From: Ooceraea biroi
Lineage: Eukaryota > Arthropoda > Insecta > Hymenoptera > Formicidae
Length of the DNA: 64,000 bases
Reading direction: 5' to 3'
NCBI RefSeq assembly: GCF_003672135.1
Contig: NC_039510.1
Location: 11,842,001 to 11,906,000 of the forward strand
Below are positions 34,839 to 46,930 of the stretch, piece after piece; position 1 is the first letter of the stretch, and every line of letters begins with the position of its first letter. The notes beneath the pieces are model-generated. The model was not told where the DNA came from. It made no database searches and was given only the letters and a program-made list of their open reading frames with translations. A program made the position numbers and the translations under genes.

Positions 34839-37800
34839 TGCAACAATATATGATAAAATATACTACTTTAACATCTAATTTAATATCGTACTTGAACGTT
34901 ATATACTTCATTAGTTATCACTAATTAGTTCTTTAAAGCACAACGTTTAATTTTTACAGCATTGATGTTACAGCTTATATTCATTGTGATAAAAACGGCT
35001 GTTGTGTTTTTTACCGCTACCTTTCCGCTCTTGAAATATAAAATCACACGAATGTATTCATAGGCTATCTTGACAGCCATGATAAACGATGATACATATT
35101 CGATGGTATTCAAAAAGCTACTGGTATCGAATACTATGAGCCACTGAATCAGTAATCAACTATAGTAAAACGTTTCCGCAACAATTCAAGCAGAGAACAT
35201 GATTTTACTGCAATCTCGAAGCGCTGATTGTGAATGACACGCCGCAAGCGAGTAGAATGGAGTGCAAATGTTAACACGTGCGTCGTCACGAACGATTCCC
35301 CCTGGTTGCAGGATGCATCCCTTATCTTTTACTATCAATCACCACGTGATGTTCCACCTCTTGACAGTCATCCCGTATTATTATCATTGCGAACGAAGAA
35401 TCCACCGCGCGTATCGGTGCGCGAGGCGCGAGAAGAGATCGAAAATCCTGCCAGTCACGAGGCTAAAATCGCGGAAAGATCGTGCCGATAACAGATCTTT
35501 TTTCGCGAGAGAATTAAAACGGGCCGTCGATTTTAGCGGGCGCGATAGGAAGGCGACCGGTATCGACGATCCATTGCCGGCGATCTCGATGGGACGATGT
35601 GTGCCGCGAGTGCGTAAAGCGTGAAATTGCAGGTAGGAATCCGTGTAATGCTTCGCCGATCGTCACGATCAGCTGTTAACGATCCGCCATTGAGATACCG
35701 GCCGACCGACCGCCCCATTACGTCACGTTACATTATGCAATATCGCGTACCAGCGTCTCTCGAGCTCATTATCTGTATCGATTCCTGATGATCTCGCGCC
35801 CAAGTTTGAGCTGTTAACCATTCCAATGTAACGAGATACATTTTGCGATTTTATTTCTTCGTTACAGCGCGATTTAATTAACGCAATATAGTACTATAGA
35901 TCTATCTATCAGTCTCGGCAATCGAAGTTTATCTCCGAGACACTCTTCATTAGTTAAAAGGCCCTTACTATAGGAAGTTACAGATAATTTTCTACTCGTC
36001 ACGAGGCGTAATTATTGAACCGAGAAGATCCCAGTCGCATGCAGGACAATAATTACAATCGTCACGCATAATTGTAATTGCTCGTTCCATTTTCGGATTC
36101 CAGCTTCCTCATTTAGGGTTATAATACGCCTTTTATACGGTAAACATGTGAGAGCGAACGTGGAAAAATGTGAGAAAACGTTTCGCGTTGTTCTTTCATC
36201 TGTAATTTGCTAGAAATCGTTTCTTCGTGTTAGAGATCGTGCGATTCTTTCACAGTTACACGTCATTGTGAAAATGTGGGACAAAAGAGCGATTACTATT
36301 GCTGCGTTTTATCCAGACAGATTAACCTTGATAACTTTATGCTTTATTCCCTTCTCGGGATAAAATTTCAAATAGAATGTACCGATAATTGTCACTAAAT
36401 AATTACCAAAAATAACTTGCCATTCTTCTTACAACACTCAACGCAACTAAAATATTCATTACATAATGGACCATAAAATAGTACTCACTTTATCCAGTAA
36501 ATTTCGCTCATTCCTTCGACTAAAATCACTAAAAGCTGATCATTACCTCTTAATGTACGAAAGTTATGAAATTGCGACAGAGATAATCTCAGAGAGAGAA
36601 ATCAAAAATGAAAAGCGTTAGATTCTCGTGCATCTCTCATAATACCTCGTAATCTCTCGCGCGCCAGCGAGTCAATCTTTTAAAGAGTGCATCTTCGGCG
36701 CCGGGTCCAGCTCGCGCAGGATTTATATATAGTGAGAGAGCTTTTTATCGGCGGACGGGATCGCAGTACGGGCGCCGGGAAACTGACCAAACGTGAAAAG
36801 ACTCGCGGTCGCCATTGCGAGTCGATGTACGAGCGAGCTATAGACGAAGAACCGAGGTTGCTGGCAACGCCATTCAATCCGAATTGATCCGACGGATTGT
36901 TAAGCCGCTGAAAACCCCATAAACAGCTAATTGGTTTACGTTGCTGCGCTACCCCGCGGGAGTGATAACCGATAATTAATCCTACTCGCGGTGCAGTAAT
37001 TAGCAATCTACACCACAGACGCGGAAGAACGTTCACCTGTCTTCGATCATTTTTTCCCTTTCACCCGGTCGTTTCAGGTCGTTTCAACTAACGAGACATC
37101 GAATCAGCCCGCTCTCTGTAATCCGAGCGATACGGAAAGGACTGACGAGGAGAAAGAATGTGCACGAACGAAATGGGATCATTATATCAAGATGCAGGAT
37201 CGAAGACGTCGATACGTTAATTTATCCGATATACATTGTTAGGTATATAAGCGTGTAAGCAGAGGAGAACGTGATTCGTAAAAAGGCATTTCACCCGAAC
37301 CGCTTGTAATTGGAATACCCTATCGATACCCTGACGTTTTAATTAAGGAACCGGATCAATTCCACGTTGAGGTAAAAATTGAAATCCAGATTGGTCTGAA
37401 AACTCGATGGTTTTGAGATTCTTCCGAAGGGGAAAACAAAATTAAGTTTCTTGCAATAAAACACGATACGAGTCTTGGTTGCAGGAATACTGAACATCCC
37501 CGTGCGATTTTGGTTCCCAGAATTTTCTTTACCCCCTTGCATCAGTTTGAACGTCGGACGCATAAAGAGCATAACGAGCCTAACGACACAAAGCTTTTCA
37601 CGCGCAACACGACAGCACAAAAAAACCGACGTGTTCGATATCAACCCTTTCACCCCGCGCCCGTCTGTGACCCTTTTAAGTTTGAGGCGATTTACATTCC
37701 GAGTCGATGGGCAAAGCTGCGAGGGGTGAGTCGATAAGAGGCTACGAGATGATTTTTATTTCAGCGCGTTTCTGCCATTCAGTCCCGAACCTCAAAAGAG

Positions 37801-38113
37801 AGAAAAAGAAGCGACAAAAGTATGATTTCAAGATTTACATAAGAATTATGTGAACTTTGCAGGCGACAGTCACGTGTCATAAATGAAATTGATAATTCGC
37901 GATTAAAACGTGAGCTGAAGCGATACGCGTATCTCGTCTGGAAATAGTTGTTACTCAAACATTTCGAGCATATTAAAAATAACACGGTGTAATATAATTC
38001 AGCGTTATATAAATGTAGACTCAAGTATCAAAGCCGAGCATCAGGACGAGGCATAACGCGTTCAATACCGAAAGAAATTTAATGCTCGATACTCTTGGAC
38101 TTGATCTCGATAG
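34839..38113. other. unique sequence with weak promoter-like motifs
   Basis: AT-rich to about 35120, CpG-rich at 35400-35720 and 36660-37040. TATATATA at 36724-36731 sits between GC-rich flanks, and TATATAAG lies at 37244-37251; neither has a convincing initiator 25-35 bases downstream. The 10-bp unit GGTCGTTTCA is repeated in tandem at 37067-37086. Open frames at 35234-35624, 36680-37036 and 37339-37653 overlap others and are unrecognised. Confidence 0.5.
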
Positions 38114-38263
38114 TGTAGCGCTTGCACGGCGAAATTTCTTGGCGCTGGCTCGCTCCTCAATTATTCATCATCGGAATCACGGAGCATCCAATCGAGGAGC
38201 GTCTTTGATCAAAGATACCATGGGGTTCCGTGGTTCCGGTCTGCCCTATCGAGCCTGAAGGAC

Positions 38264-38292
38264 GGGCGCTTGAAGGGCGGCGGGCGGATGGG
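38264..38292 (+). other. near-canonical G-quadruplex motif
   Basis: Four GGG runs at 38264-38266, 38275-38277, 38282-38284 and 38290-38292 with loops of 8, 4 and 5 bases. One loop exceeds the usual seven-base limit, so quadruplex formation is possible but not assured. Confidence 0.4.
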
Positions 38293-38482
38293 CAGCGCCC
38301 TGTACATCGAAACCTTCAGCACGAATCCAGGCAATCTTTCGATCCTTCGAGGAACCGAGGCAAAGAGCCGCGGTTACATGTATAAACTGAAACCCTCGAC
38401 CGCGGAATACCCCATGACTCCACCGCCATTTTGCGTAACGAGCGAAGCAAGATTATTCTTCTCTCAGCATCCTTCGCTTTAA
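38288..38482 (+). other. unrecognised open frame, possible terminal exon
   Basis: The frame is open from 38114 (after a TAG at 38111) to TAA at 38480-38482. The first ATG, at 38288, gives 64 codons beginning MGSALYIETFSTNPGN. The codons after this ATG look more coding-like than their surroundings (GGC AGC GCC CTG TAC ATC GAA ACC TTC AGC). The region upstream of the ATG includes the G-rich tract at 38264-38292. No family recognised. Confidence 0.13.
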
Positions 38483-38502
38483 CGAGACGTCGTGGAACTG
38501 CA

Positions 38503-38532
38503 AGGAAACGGAAAGGGAAAGGGAAAAGGGAG
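38503..38532. repeat. short (GGAAA)n-like purine repeat
   Basis: AAGGAAAC, GGAAAG and GGAAA units in tandem, followed by AAAAGGG. Confidence 0.6.
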
Positions 38533-40881
38533 AATCATCGCGAGCACGTTATTCGAACGGATTTTCTCTATTAAAGTTTAACTCGCAGTTGATTACGTTA
38601 CGTGACATGGTATTGTATCCACGTTCCGCGACGGATTAGACAATCTTCAATCCCCGCGTCGGATTTAACGCTTATGTTGGAATATCTCAATTCGTTACTT
38701 AACTACGGCGCGCAAGGCTGCCGCTCTTATGCTGAAAGCAATTAACGCGGAACTTTGTTTAAGGGAACATCGTTACACGCGGTGAAATTAAGAATGCCGT
38801 TCCGACGGGATCCCGAGAGGATGGCAGAATTATCGGGTTTCTCATTTCGATCAATAAATCTTCGATTTAAGAGTCTGCTCGAAAGTTATGTTCCATTATG
38901 CTCGCCAAGTCCATCTACGCGGTTCGCGATGGCTCTCATCCCCGAGGGGAAAAAGGCAGGCAAAAAAGGGGTTGCGGACGAACATCGGTTTCAAGGAGCA
39001 GGTTTTCACAACCTTCAGAAAACTCGTGGAGGCGAAGCACTCCCCTCGGCTTTATTCAAATCCATCGGTGGCGGTGGCGAGGAGTACCCACCGCCGGCTT
39101 CCCATTTCTCTGTCGGACTCTCAGCGAAAAGTGGCGTCTAACAAAGTTTCCGGATCGCGTCGCGACGCGTGGCGTCGCGCGAAAATCGGCGTGCGCCGAA
39201 AGCTCGCAAAAGCTTGCCGCTTGCCTGTCAGCAGTTTAGAAATGCGACGCGCTTTCGCCAGTGTATCTTGAGATTTCGGCACAAAGGATTCGTCGCGATC
39301 TATGGACAACCATGAAATTGAACACTTGGAATGAGAACGGAGCAGCTAAGCAGTGCGAAAGCGATTTTGAGACAGCTCACGCTATCTGTGAACATTTATG
39401 CGTATCTGCTTTTCTGTTCATCCTAAACTTCATCATCCGTTTTGAGTTCTTTGGCACTTGAAGCCACGTGTTCATTTGGAATCTCCGGAGTTTGAGAATC
39501 GTCGCAATACGGTATGCTGTTGAATACGCATAATATAGGATGCAGCATGCTTATTCTCACCGTAAATCAAAAGTCTACTTACTCTGGAGCAGGATTTCTC
39601 CAGCGTTGCGTTCCAGCCCGCGCCATCAGGCATCAACCGCCCGATCTGAAAGCAGAAGGAATGCAACGTTATATTTTGCATAATATAATAATTTCGATAT
39701 ATATATTTATCTAGAAGAAATGCATATAAATGATTGAATCTGAAATATTATTTATAATAAATCTTTCTCAATGCGACAAGTCTTGCGTACGAGGTCTTGC
39801 TGCAAAGGACTATATGAAATATTACACGCTTGTTATAATTTATCACTTACAATCAGTAAGATGTGTTTGTGATGAACGAGTGTTCTCCAATTATATTGCG
39901 AACTACGTACGCATGGCAATAATTTTAATAAATTGTATATGTAATTGTATGTAATATTTTGTTTTGTTGGAGGACTCTTTAGTACAATAACAGTATGGCA
40001 ATACGAGAATATCGTGATAACAAGCTGACAGTTTATCAAGCGGGATTTTTAGAATACGGGTTGCTTTCATTAATAGTATGTTACAATTCCGGCAACCGAG
40101 CACAAACGTAGCGGCGCGAATAATAAATGTAATACATAATGGTATCTGCGTAATTTGTACCCCACAGCAGCGGTAACGATTGTAATTTACAGTTACGAGA
40201 CTACAATCCTATTATAAATTGCGTTATGTATAATTCTCTCTATGCTTCTCTTCGCTTCGTTAGAAGTGTAAGATAATATAGAACATCTAAGAATACTTAG
40301 GTTGAAAAATAAAGTACTAATTTGCATTGTTATTTCTCTCTTATTTTAATAAAAATAATATTAGAATGAATCAGAATTATCACATTACATGATTTTTGTA
40401 GATTAAAGAAACCAAATTATGCCAAGAAATTCGAGACTTTATACACAATAAAGATAATTATTCACATACCATGTTTGAAAAAGCCCAATTTTCCGCTCCT
40501 ATCATATTCTCTAATTATCTGCATTATCTCAGCAATAATGCCAGTATTGTCTTACGTCAAAAAATTAAGCAAGAAAAAGGACAATTAAAAGTGCGTTCTG
40601 ATCTATTAATGCAAAATAAAGCCAATCGCTTATTAAAGCCGACTTGTTCACGATAATTGCGACACGCATCATTGCGACAAACATAATCGAAAACTACCTG
40701 ATGTTTACCGCTGACCGAAAATTTAGCATTCCCGTTGGCAGATTTTCCGTTTGGAGCAACTTATAGCAATGCAACGGATAAATATTTGCCGCGAGTTGCA
40801 CGGCAGCAAAACGGATAAAAGCTCGACCCCACGAATATAGGAAGGAAGTACTCCGTCGGAGCGTATAAGTCGAGCGGTGGC
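38533..40881. other. CpG-rich then AT-rich non-coding sequence
   Basis: Bases 38871-39138 lack any plus-strand stop trinucleotide, so three frames of 113-128 codons run in parallel; none is recognisable. A GGCGGTGG/CCACCGCC hairpin with a ten-base loop lies at 39070-39095. AT-rich sequence fills about 39690-40650. Confidence 0.5.
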
Positions 40882-41601
40882 GTGTTTACGGTGTGTACAT
40901 ACGAACTTAACGAACCGTCGGAAATCCTTGGTGTACCGTCGGAGAAAAGCCGAAAGTTGCCCATCATTCGGGCAACTTACCCCTCGAGGACTCATCGTTA
41001 CCGTCGCCACCGACGCCGACAGCCGGTCGTAACTTTGCGGGACTGTCGGCGGTTTAGTTCGCGAGCGTGTACGGGGTGTGCGCTTTATTGCCGTCATAAA
41101 TGTCCTTTAATCTGCATCAATGTGTCCCCGCGATTTCGCGCGACATGTTCCGGTCCACGAAGCGCGGTCTTGATAACGAAAAAAAAGAAAAAAGAAGTAT
41201 TTGAGATGAGACAAGAATGCCTCGACGATCTCCTTTTTCTCATTTTTTCATCTTGTTTTTCAGCCTGGTGGTTCTTGGTTTTTTTGTTTCTCATATGGGT
41301 GCTTTGTGAGAACAAAAGGGGTGCAAACGTTTTTTCGATTAAATGGTCAATATATAGAAAGCCATTGCATTTGATATTACCTCTACTCGTGCTACAAAAG
41401 CAATTTAAGCATAAGAATTTTGAATTCTCGTTAATGAACGATACCGGATCCGTGTGTGCAGCAGTAGTCTCTGTTTTCGTTTCTCGGGAGAGAAATGCAG
41501 CGATGATTGGTCTCCGTGGTTTTCTCATATTTCAAACACAACGACACGAGCTCGTCGCATCACAACCCATGATAAAACATCTCGCACGAGAAATTAACTA
41601 A
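40882..41601 (+). other. longest plus-strand open frame, unrecognised
   Basis: A 239-codon open frame whose 5' start is GTG, so a eukaryotic reading would need an upstream exon or the first ATG, which lies past a Lys run encoded by an A-rich tract (41178-41196). After that tract comes a hydrophobic stretch rich in Phe, Leu and Trp (FSAWWFLVFLFLIWVL) that could be a membrane helix. The first 30 codons are moderately coding-like; the rest is not. A 144-codon minus frame overlaps (41094-41528). A 9-bp hairpin (CGCCGACAG/CTGTCGGCG) lies inside at 41014-41051. No domain recognised; probably chance. Confidence 0.12.
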
Positions 41602-42876
41602 CTTTCTATCCCCGCGGTCGCGTCAGCTACCACCCCATTCGATGGTACCTAGAGATTCTCCGGGTGCCTCTACCATGGATGACCCTTCGCATACGGGGGT
41701 TTATATTATGTAAGCAGCGTAGTTGTAGCGTAACTTCAGCCAGCTCATGCATATCTCAGCGAGAAGTGGGTGCCACTCCAACTCTGCCTACGCTTTTCCC
41801 CGGTTGAATCCTTTTCGACGCTTCCTGAATCCTCTAGAACCACCCTTGCCCCTTTTAGGGGACGATGCTTCTCCACGCTAAATATGTCGCGCGCGCGAAA
41901 CAGTTTTTAGACTTGCAGCAAAAATTGTATCCACGTGTGATGCAAGACGTAACAGGAGTAGCACATTTTGGCTTTTACTTAATTTCACGCTTAACGTTAT
42001 TTGTACCTGATCACACACGTAATTATTTCTCATGTATTATTTTTTGAAAAAAAGTTTTAATAACATCATATCATCACATGCCATTATTCATTTGAAATTA
42101 AAGTACAAATATGTGCATTTTGAATGTGTTTATATAATTATATAATTCTGAGAGTTCATTGATTTGCCAATCTTCAAATAATCTCACCTAAATAATAACG
42201 TGAAATTTGATATAAATGTTAATAATAATCTGATACCACAAATTCAATTATGCTTCCACTGTGTTAGTTATCCTTCAAATTGATATTTATTAGGGCGAGA
42301 CGCTTATTTTAAATACGTTATTTCGCATGCGAATACGGCTACCAATGAATTTTAATTTGCGTGATTGAAGGTCCGAGGGGATCCTATAAAGTAACTTGCA
42401 CCCTCAGCGGAGAGAGAGAATCTGGGTCAGATTTTTACAATTTAAATGGTTTCTTTCACATTCAAAGCATAGGGATTATCGAGTTGATCGACCCTTTGAA
42501 CTTTCACCAATATCTGAAATTTTTCGCTACACTACGCTTCCTGCATAATACAGTCATCGCATACGCATACAGCGTGCATCATATTTCATATTTCAAAAAA
42601 TCCTTATCTTAATGCATTTTAATACATTTAATAATTTGACAATATTGTATCTAGATTTTTTAAGTCCTATTCATATTGTATTTTCAACTTAGAATCGTCT
42701 TGAAAATCAAATTTTAAAGCATAAAATCACGGTAATCTCTATAAAATTTTTAACTAAAATTATTTATCCATGCGGCAAATCGGTAAGAAGAATCGACGGC
42801 TATTTCTCTTATCATCTTACACATTCGCTGAATAAAATAAAACTTTCTTGTATGCTTTTTTTATCGGAATCCTTCG
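41602..42876. other. unique non-coding sequence
   Basis: AT-rich at about 42030-42350 and 42600-42850. Nothing recognised. Confidence 0.6.
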
Positions 42877-42882
42877 CTCCCT

Positions 42883-42928
<46 letters not shown>

Positions 42929-42933
42929 CTCTT
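42877..42933. repeat. CT microsatellite
   Basis: A (CCCT)n lead-in followed by an almost pure (CT)n run to about 42924, then CGCTCTCTTTC. It is the longest dinucleotide repeat in the window. Open frames across it on both strands are repeat artefacts. Confidence 0.9.
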
Positions 42934-43392
42934 TCTATCTCGTCGATGTATTGCAACTTCTAAAATCAGTAAAGTACGTGCGAAAGTCAAGCGACTTCGG
43001 CGAAACGTATCGTGCACGGAAGCGAGGGTGCATTCCTGACACGCGCGCACATATTCACACAAATTCATGGATGCAGCAGCCGACACAATGCGACAGCGGG
43101 ATTGGCTAGTTATGAACATTTTTTGCGAACGCAAGCACAGCGAATCCGGCTATGGACCCCGCAGCTTCAGCAGTATTGCAGGTCTCGCTCTTCGAAATGC
43201 GCGTCCTTCGTTCCTCCCTTCAACCCTCTGCGCTTCTCCGCTACCAACGGCGCCATCATCCCAACCCCAACCAGCTATGCACCGTCGCCCCTTCGCCCTT
43301 CTTACTTTTTTTTAGCCTCGTCTCCGCACTTTTCCATTCAAGAGACGTGATTGCAGCCTGCATATTTTATGAGACCAGCCTCCGACCGTGTA
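42934..43392. other. unique sequence between two microsatellites
   Basis: CpG-rich and C-rich; three overlapping plus frames of 82-112 codons (43012-43469) contain no recognisable domain. Confidence 0.5.
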
Positions 43393-43468
43393 CCCATCCA
43401 TCCATCCAACCAACCAACCAACCAACCAACCAGCCCAGCCAGCACAGCCAGCCAGCCATCCATTCATG
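43393..43468. repeat. compound CCAT/CCAA/CAGC tetranucleotide microsatellite
   Basis: A (CCAT)n block, then about six CCAA units, then CAGC-type units, and a final CCAT pair. The unit changes by single-base steps, as in a slippage-grown compound microsatellite. Confidence 0.9.
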
Positions 43469-46419
43469 ATGGATCCGTCTGTCCGTCGACGGCTATATCC
43501 CTAACCTTGCACTTTTCGCGATAGTGTCAAGACTTATCCCTAGACTACCTTCTCTTGTCGCGTCACCCTCACGCATGAGCCTTTAACATCCACCCTCGTT
43601 CGTTTCCCCATGATGATATGATAACAATGTCTACGTATAATTCGCTTTCGTACTTCCTCGCAAATACGGCCAATTATTTCCATTTTTTGAGATTATCCGA
43701 TTTTAAAAATAATTTGTATAAAATTAATTATTTCAAAAATATTATCAAAGCATGTTTCTAGCGTTAAATTAATACTGATTTTATTAATGGGAATTGTTAT
43801 TTAATATTCTAGACAATGTATAATGTATAAAGACAATGTATAAAGCGTTTCTGTTAGTCTCAAAATATTTTAGATATTTCAATTAATTATAATCATGTCG
43901 TTATTTTAACATTCATCATTGTAATGTTCGTGCATGCATGAAAATGTACAATGGATAGTGTAATCCGTCGCGGAGACATCAAGAACACGTTCTCGCGGGT
44001 CCTCGACGATGTCGTGTCTTCTTTTCGGTCGTTAGTCACATTTATGGCAGGAAAGAACTGACCGAGAAGGTACAAGAAAAGGGTTGAAGAAAACGGTGGA
44101 AGAGAGTCGCAAACTCGAGACACGTACTGAAGTTTTGATGAAGCTGCAAGAGTGCTCTTGCTACCACGAGTGCACAAGAAAAATTGCTCCGTTCTGCGTG
44201 CGTTGCGTATTTCTTGAAAATTCCAACGTCTTTCGTACACGCAGTAAGAGTTGAAGTTGGATTGAGAAAGTCTGCACATTTTTCTTTCTCTCAATATTCG
44301 CTTAATCAAGAAACTCGACAAATATCATTGATTGTGTCACTACATAAACATTAAATCTACTTAAAAACAAAAGTGTTACTTTTATTGTTGTTTCCTTTTC
44401 GCAATTCCTGAACTCATCGATGAATTTTCAATAGAATAAGTCTTCAATAGAGAAATATTTTTTGTATAATATCAGACGTGAATTTCCAACAAATGTTTTC
44501 TATCTTTTCAATTCCTTAAATGTGCACCGAGCAAGGTACAATATAGAGAATTTTATATAAATTATAAAGTTTTACTTAATACCGAGCAATTTTGAAAAAT
44601 AAATGACGCGCACATATTGTGCCAAATGGGAATGAATAATGATTTATTTATTAATTAATTAATCACATTTATTAATCAAAAAGTAATTCGTTAATCAATT
44701 TACGACTTTCTCAAAGATCGATACATGTATAATATAATATGTATGTTATTTCTCAATAACAGATTTGTATAATATCGATAACGATGCGCCTTTCGGACTG
44801 ACGCAGAAAAATCTCTCGGTAGCGCAATCTTGGCACCTCACAGATTAATCAGAATCGCAGTCGAGTCGTGTAAGAATTATTCGCGGAATTCTGGCCCGCC
44901 GTTGCATCGCACCCTAAGGACCGATTCACGCTTGCACGACGCGTTCGAACTGTTTCGCCAAGGGAAATCACGGGGGGAGAGTCGCACGAGGGTGAGAGCA
45001 CATTTATAGAATGCGACCGATGCGGATTGGCACGACTCTGCTTTCATCCCGGTGAAATTGCAGACGAATGACCGGGTACCGCGCGTATCAATCTATACCG
45101 CGGAAGTGAGAATTGAAATTCAATCGAACGTGCTCATTAGAACTTGTCTGCGTTATCGATCTCGCAAATGTTTCATATTTATCATTTTATTTACGTTGTC
45201 ATTTAATATTGCAGTTGTGCCCCGCATAATACGAGAAACATAACTACGTTCTGCCGGATGCACTTGCGTTACATCGTAACGTATTTCGGATGAGAGTCAG
45301 CCACGGCAACCATCGCCATAATAAAATGCTTTAATCCATAGCGATTAAGCAAACGACCTCTCTAATGCCCTAAGAACTTCTGTTCGCTTTAATCAAAGTT
45401 TAAATTGTCTTGTTAAAATATTAAAACTCGCTTCATTAACGACTTGCTCTTGTTCTGTCTTTCATTTCATTTTTATTCTGAAAGCAGAGCTAACCAACAT
45501 TGGTCAAGTGACACAAAATCAATAAAAAGATATTGATTTCTTAAAATTGGAATATTTCCTTAAATAATAAGATTTAGCTCAGCTTGCATTCATTATTTTT
45601 CGTGACACTTTAACCGCATATATATCGTGCGAGGCTTTTTTGTACAAAACACGCGACTCTGCGAGAATTTGTTTGCTCAGCGACGCACTCACCCTTCTCC
45701 GGTATTTTCTCGCGTTTCCTTCCTTTCTCCGGCATTCGCCGTAATTTCCGGCTAACCGAATTCGCGTATTTATTTATGCAGCTTAACGGCCCGTAAGTAC
45801 CGGCGTCTAACTTTTGCGAATAAAGGGGAAATCCTTGCGATAGAGGAGAAATGTTGGAAAGAGAGACAGAGAATTGCGATCGCCGATAGGCTGGCACAGA
45901 AAAAACGAATGGAAGGGAATACGAAAAGAGTAAAGCTCAGAAAAGGTAGATCAATTACAAACTATAAAATAAAAAAGAAAATTGCGGGAAGAAGGAAATA
46001 TGTCAAATCAAAAACATGAAAAAGAAAAAATAAGAAGAAATATGTGCATTAGCGTTCAACACACATAAACTATCAGAAAGAAATGAAGTCAAAGTTGCAT
46101 ACACAGACTCATCATAAAAAAGCTCTTCCAAACACTTGTCACTATTCACCTGAGTGCGAAATTAGCACGAATAAGAAGATACAAATAGATATAATTATTA
46201 TACATAACATAGATTTGTAAAACTACATTTACTCCCTCTTAATAGCGTTACGTAAGACTAAAAAGTGGATGGAAGGCACGGAGGCTTTTAAGGGATGAAT
46301 GGGCAATATTTTTAACACGCCAGCTCATCGCGCGCGCGTACAGCATTCATCCTAAGTTCAAAAGAAGACTCTTATGCATATAGAGCTGAGAAGCACAGAA
46401 CGACAAAGGCGCGCGTGAC
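43469..46419. other. unique non-coding sequence
   Basis: AT-rich at about 43670-43910 and 44300-44760. AGACAATGTATA occurs twice, 20 bases apart (43811-43822 and 43831-43842). A 142-codon minus frame at 43893-44321 has no recognisable domain. Confidence 0.55.
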
Positions 46420-46930
46420 GATCGGTTGGAATAAAGGAAGGTGAAAATCGTCATGCGGGCAAATCATGGGGGGACTCGTGAGCATATGAAGTGTAAAGGG
46501 TGTGCTACAGACACAACGCAAAGCTGCAGAAAGTATCGAAACAGGGATAACGAAACAAAGAGGAAATACAAGAGCTGACAAGGCACGAGATCGTCGAAAG
46601 AGAAAGGATGATTCGCGATATGAATCAGAGAAAAGCGAGGGAAAAGAAAGAAAAAGAGAAAGAGAAGAGAGGGAGAGCATCTGATGAAATAGAGGAGCGA
46701 GGGGAGAGCTTGGTGTGCAGGAGAACGCAAGCATGAAGCAACGCGCATAGAGCAGTTGGATAACGAGGGAGGAAGATCGCGAAGACGTGATAAAGAGGAC
46801 AGCAGGATAAAGGGTGGCAGGATACATCGGGCGCTAGAAGGTAGATATGCACGGAATATGGTAGCCAGCTAGCGCTGGAGAACCGAAACGAGAGAGAGAA
46901 AGAGAGAGATAGAAGAGAAGAGAAAGGGGC
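46420..46930. repeat. long purine-rich (GA/AAG) tract
   Basis: The plus strand is dominated by A and G for about 500 bases, most strongly at 46590-46720 and 46880-46930 where GAAAG, GAGAG and AAAGAA words run together. The minus-strand frames through it (46372-46827 and others) are Ser/Leu/Phe-rich and follow from the composition. Such polypurine mirror-like sequence can form triplex DNA. Confidence 0.65.

Noticed and set aside
42877..43134. Open frames crossing the CT microsatellite
   Set aside because: Their Ser-Leu or Arg-Glu runs come directly from the repeat; the flanking residues show no domain.
43393..43468. Regular CCAT/CCAA units that might suggest an array
   Set aside because: Unit length is four bases with no spacers, so it is a microsatellite and not a CRISPR or minisatellite.
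46372..46827. 151-codon minus-strand frame rich in Ser, Leu and Phe
   Set aside because: It is the translation of the purine-rich tract on the other strand; composition alone keeps it open.
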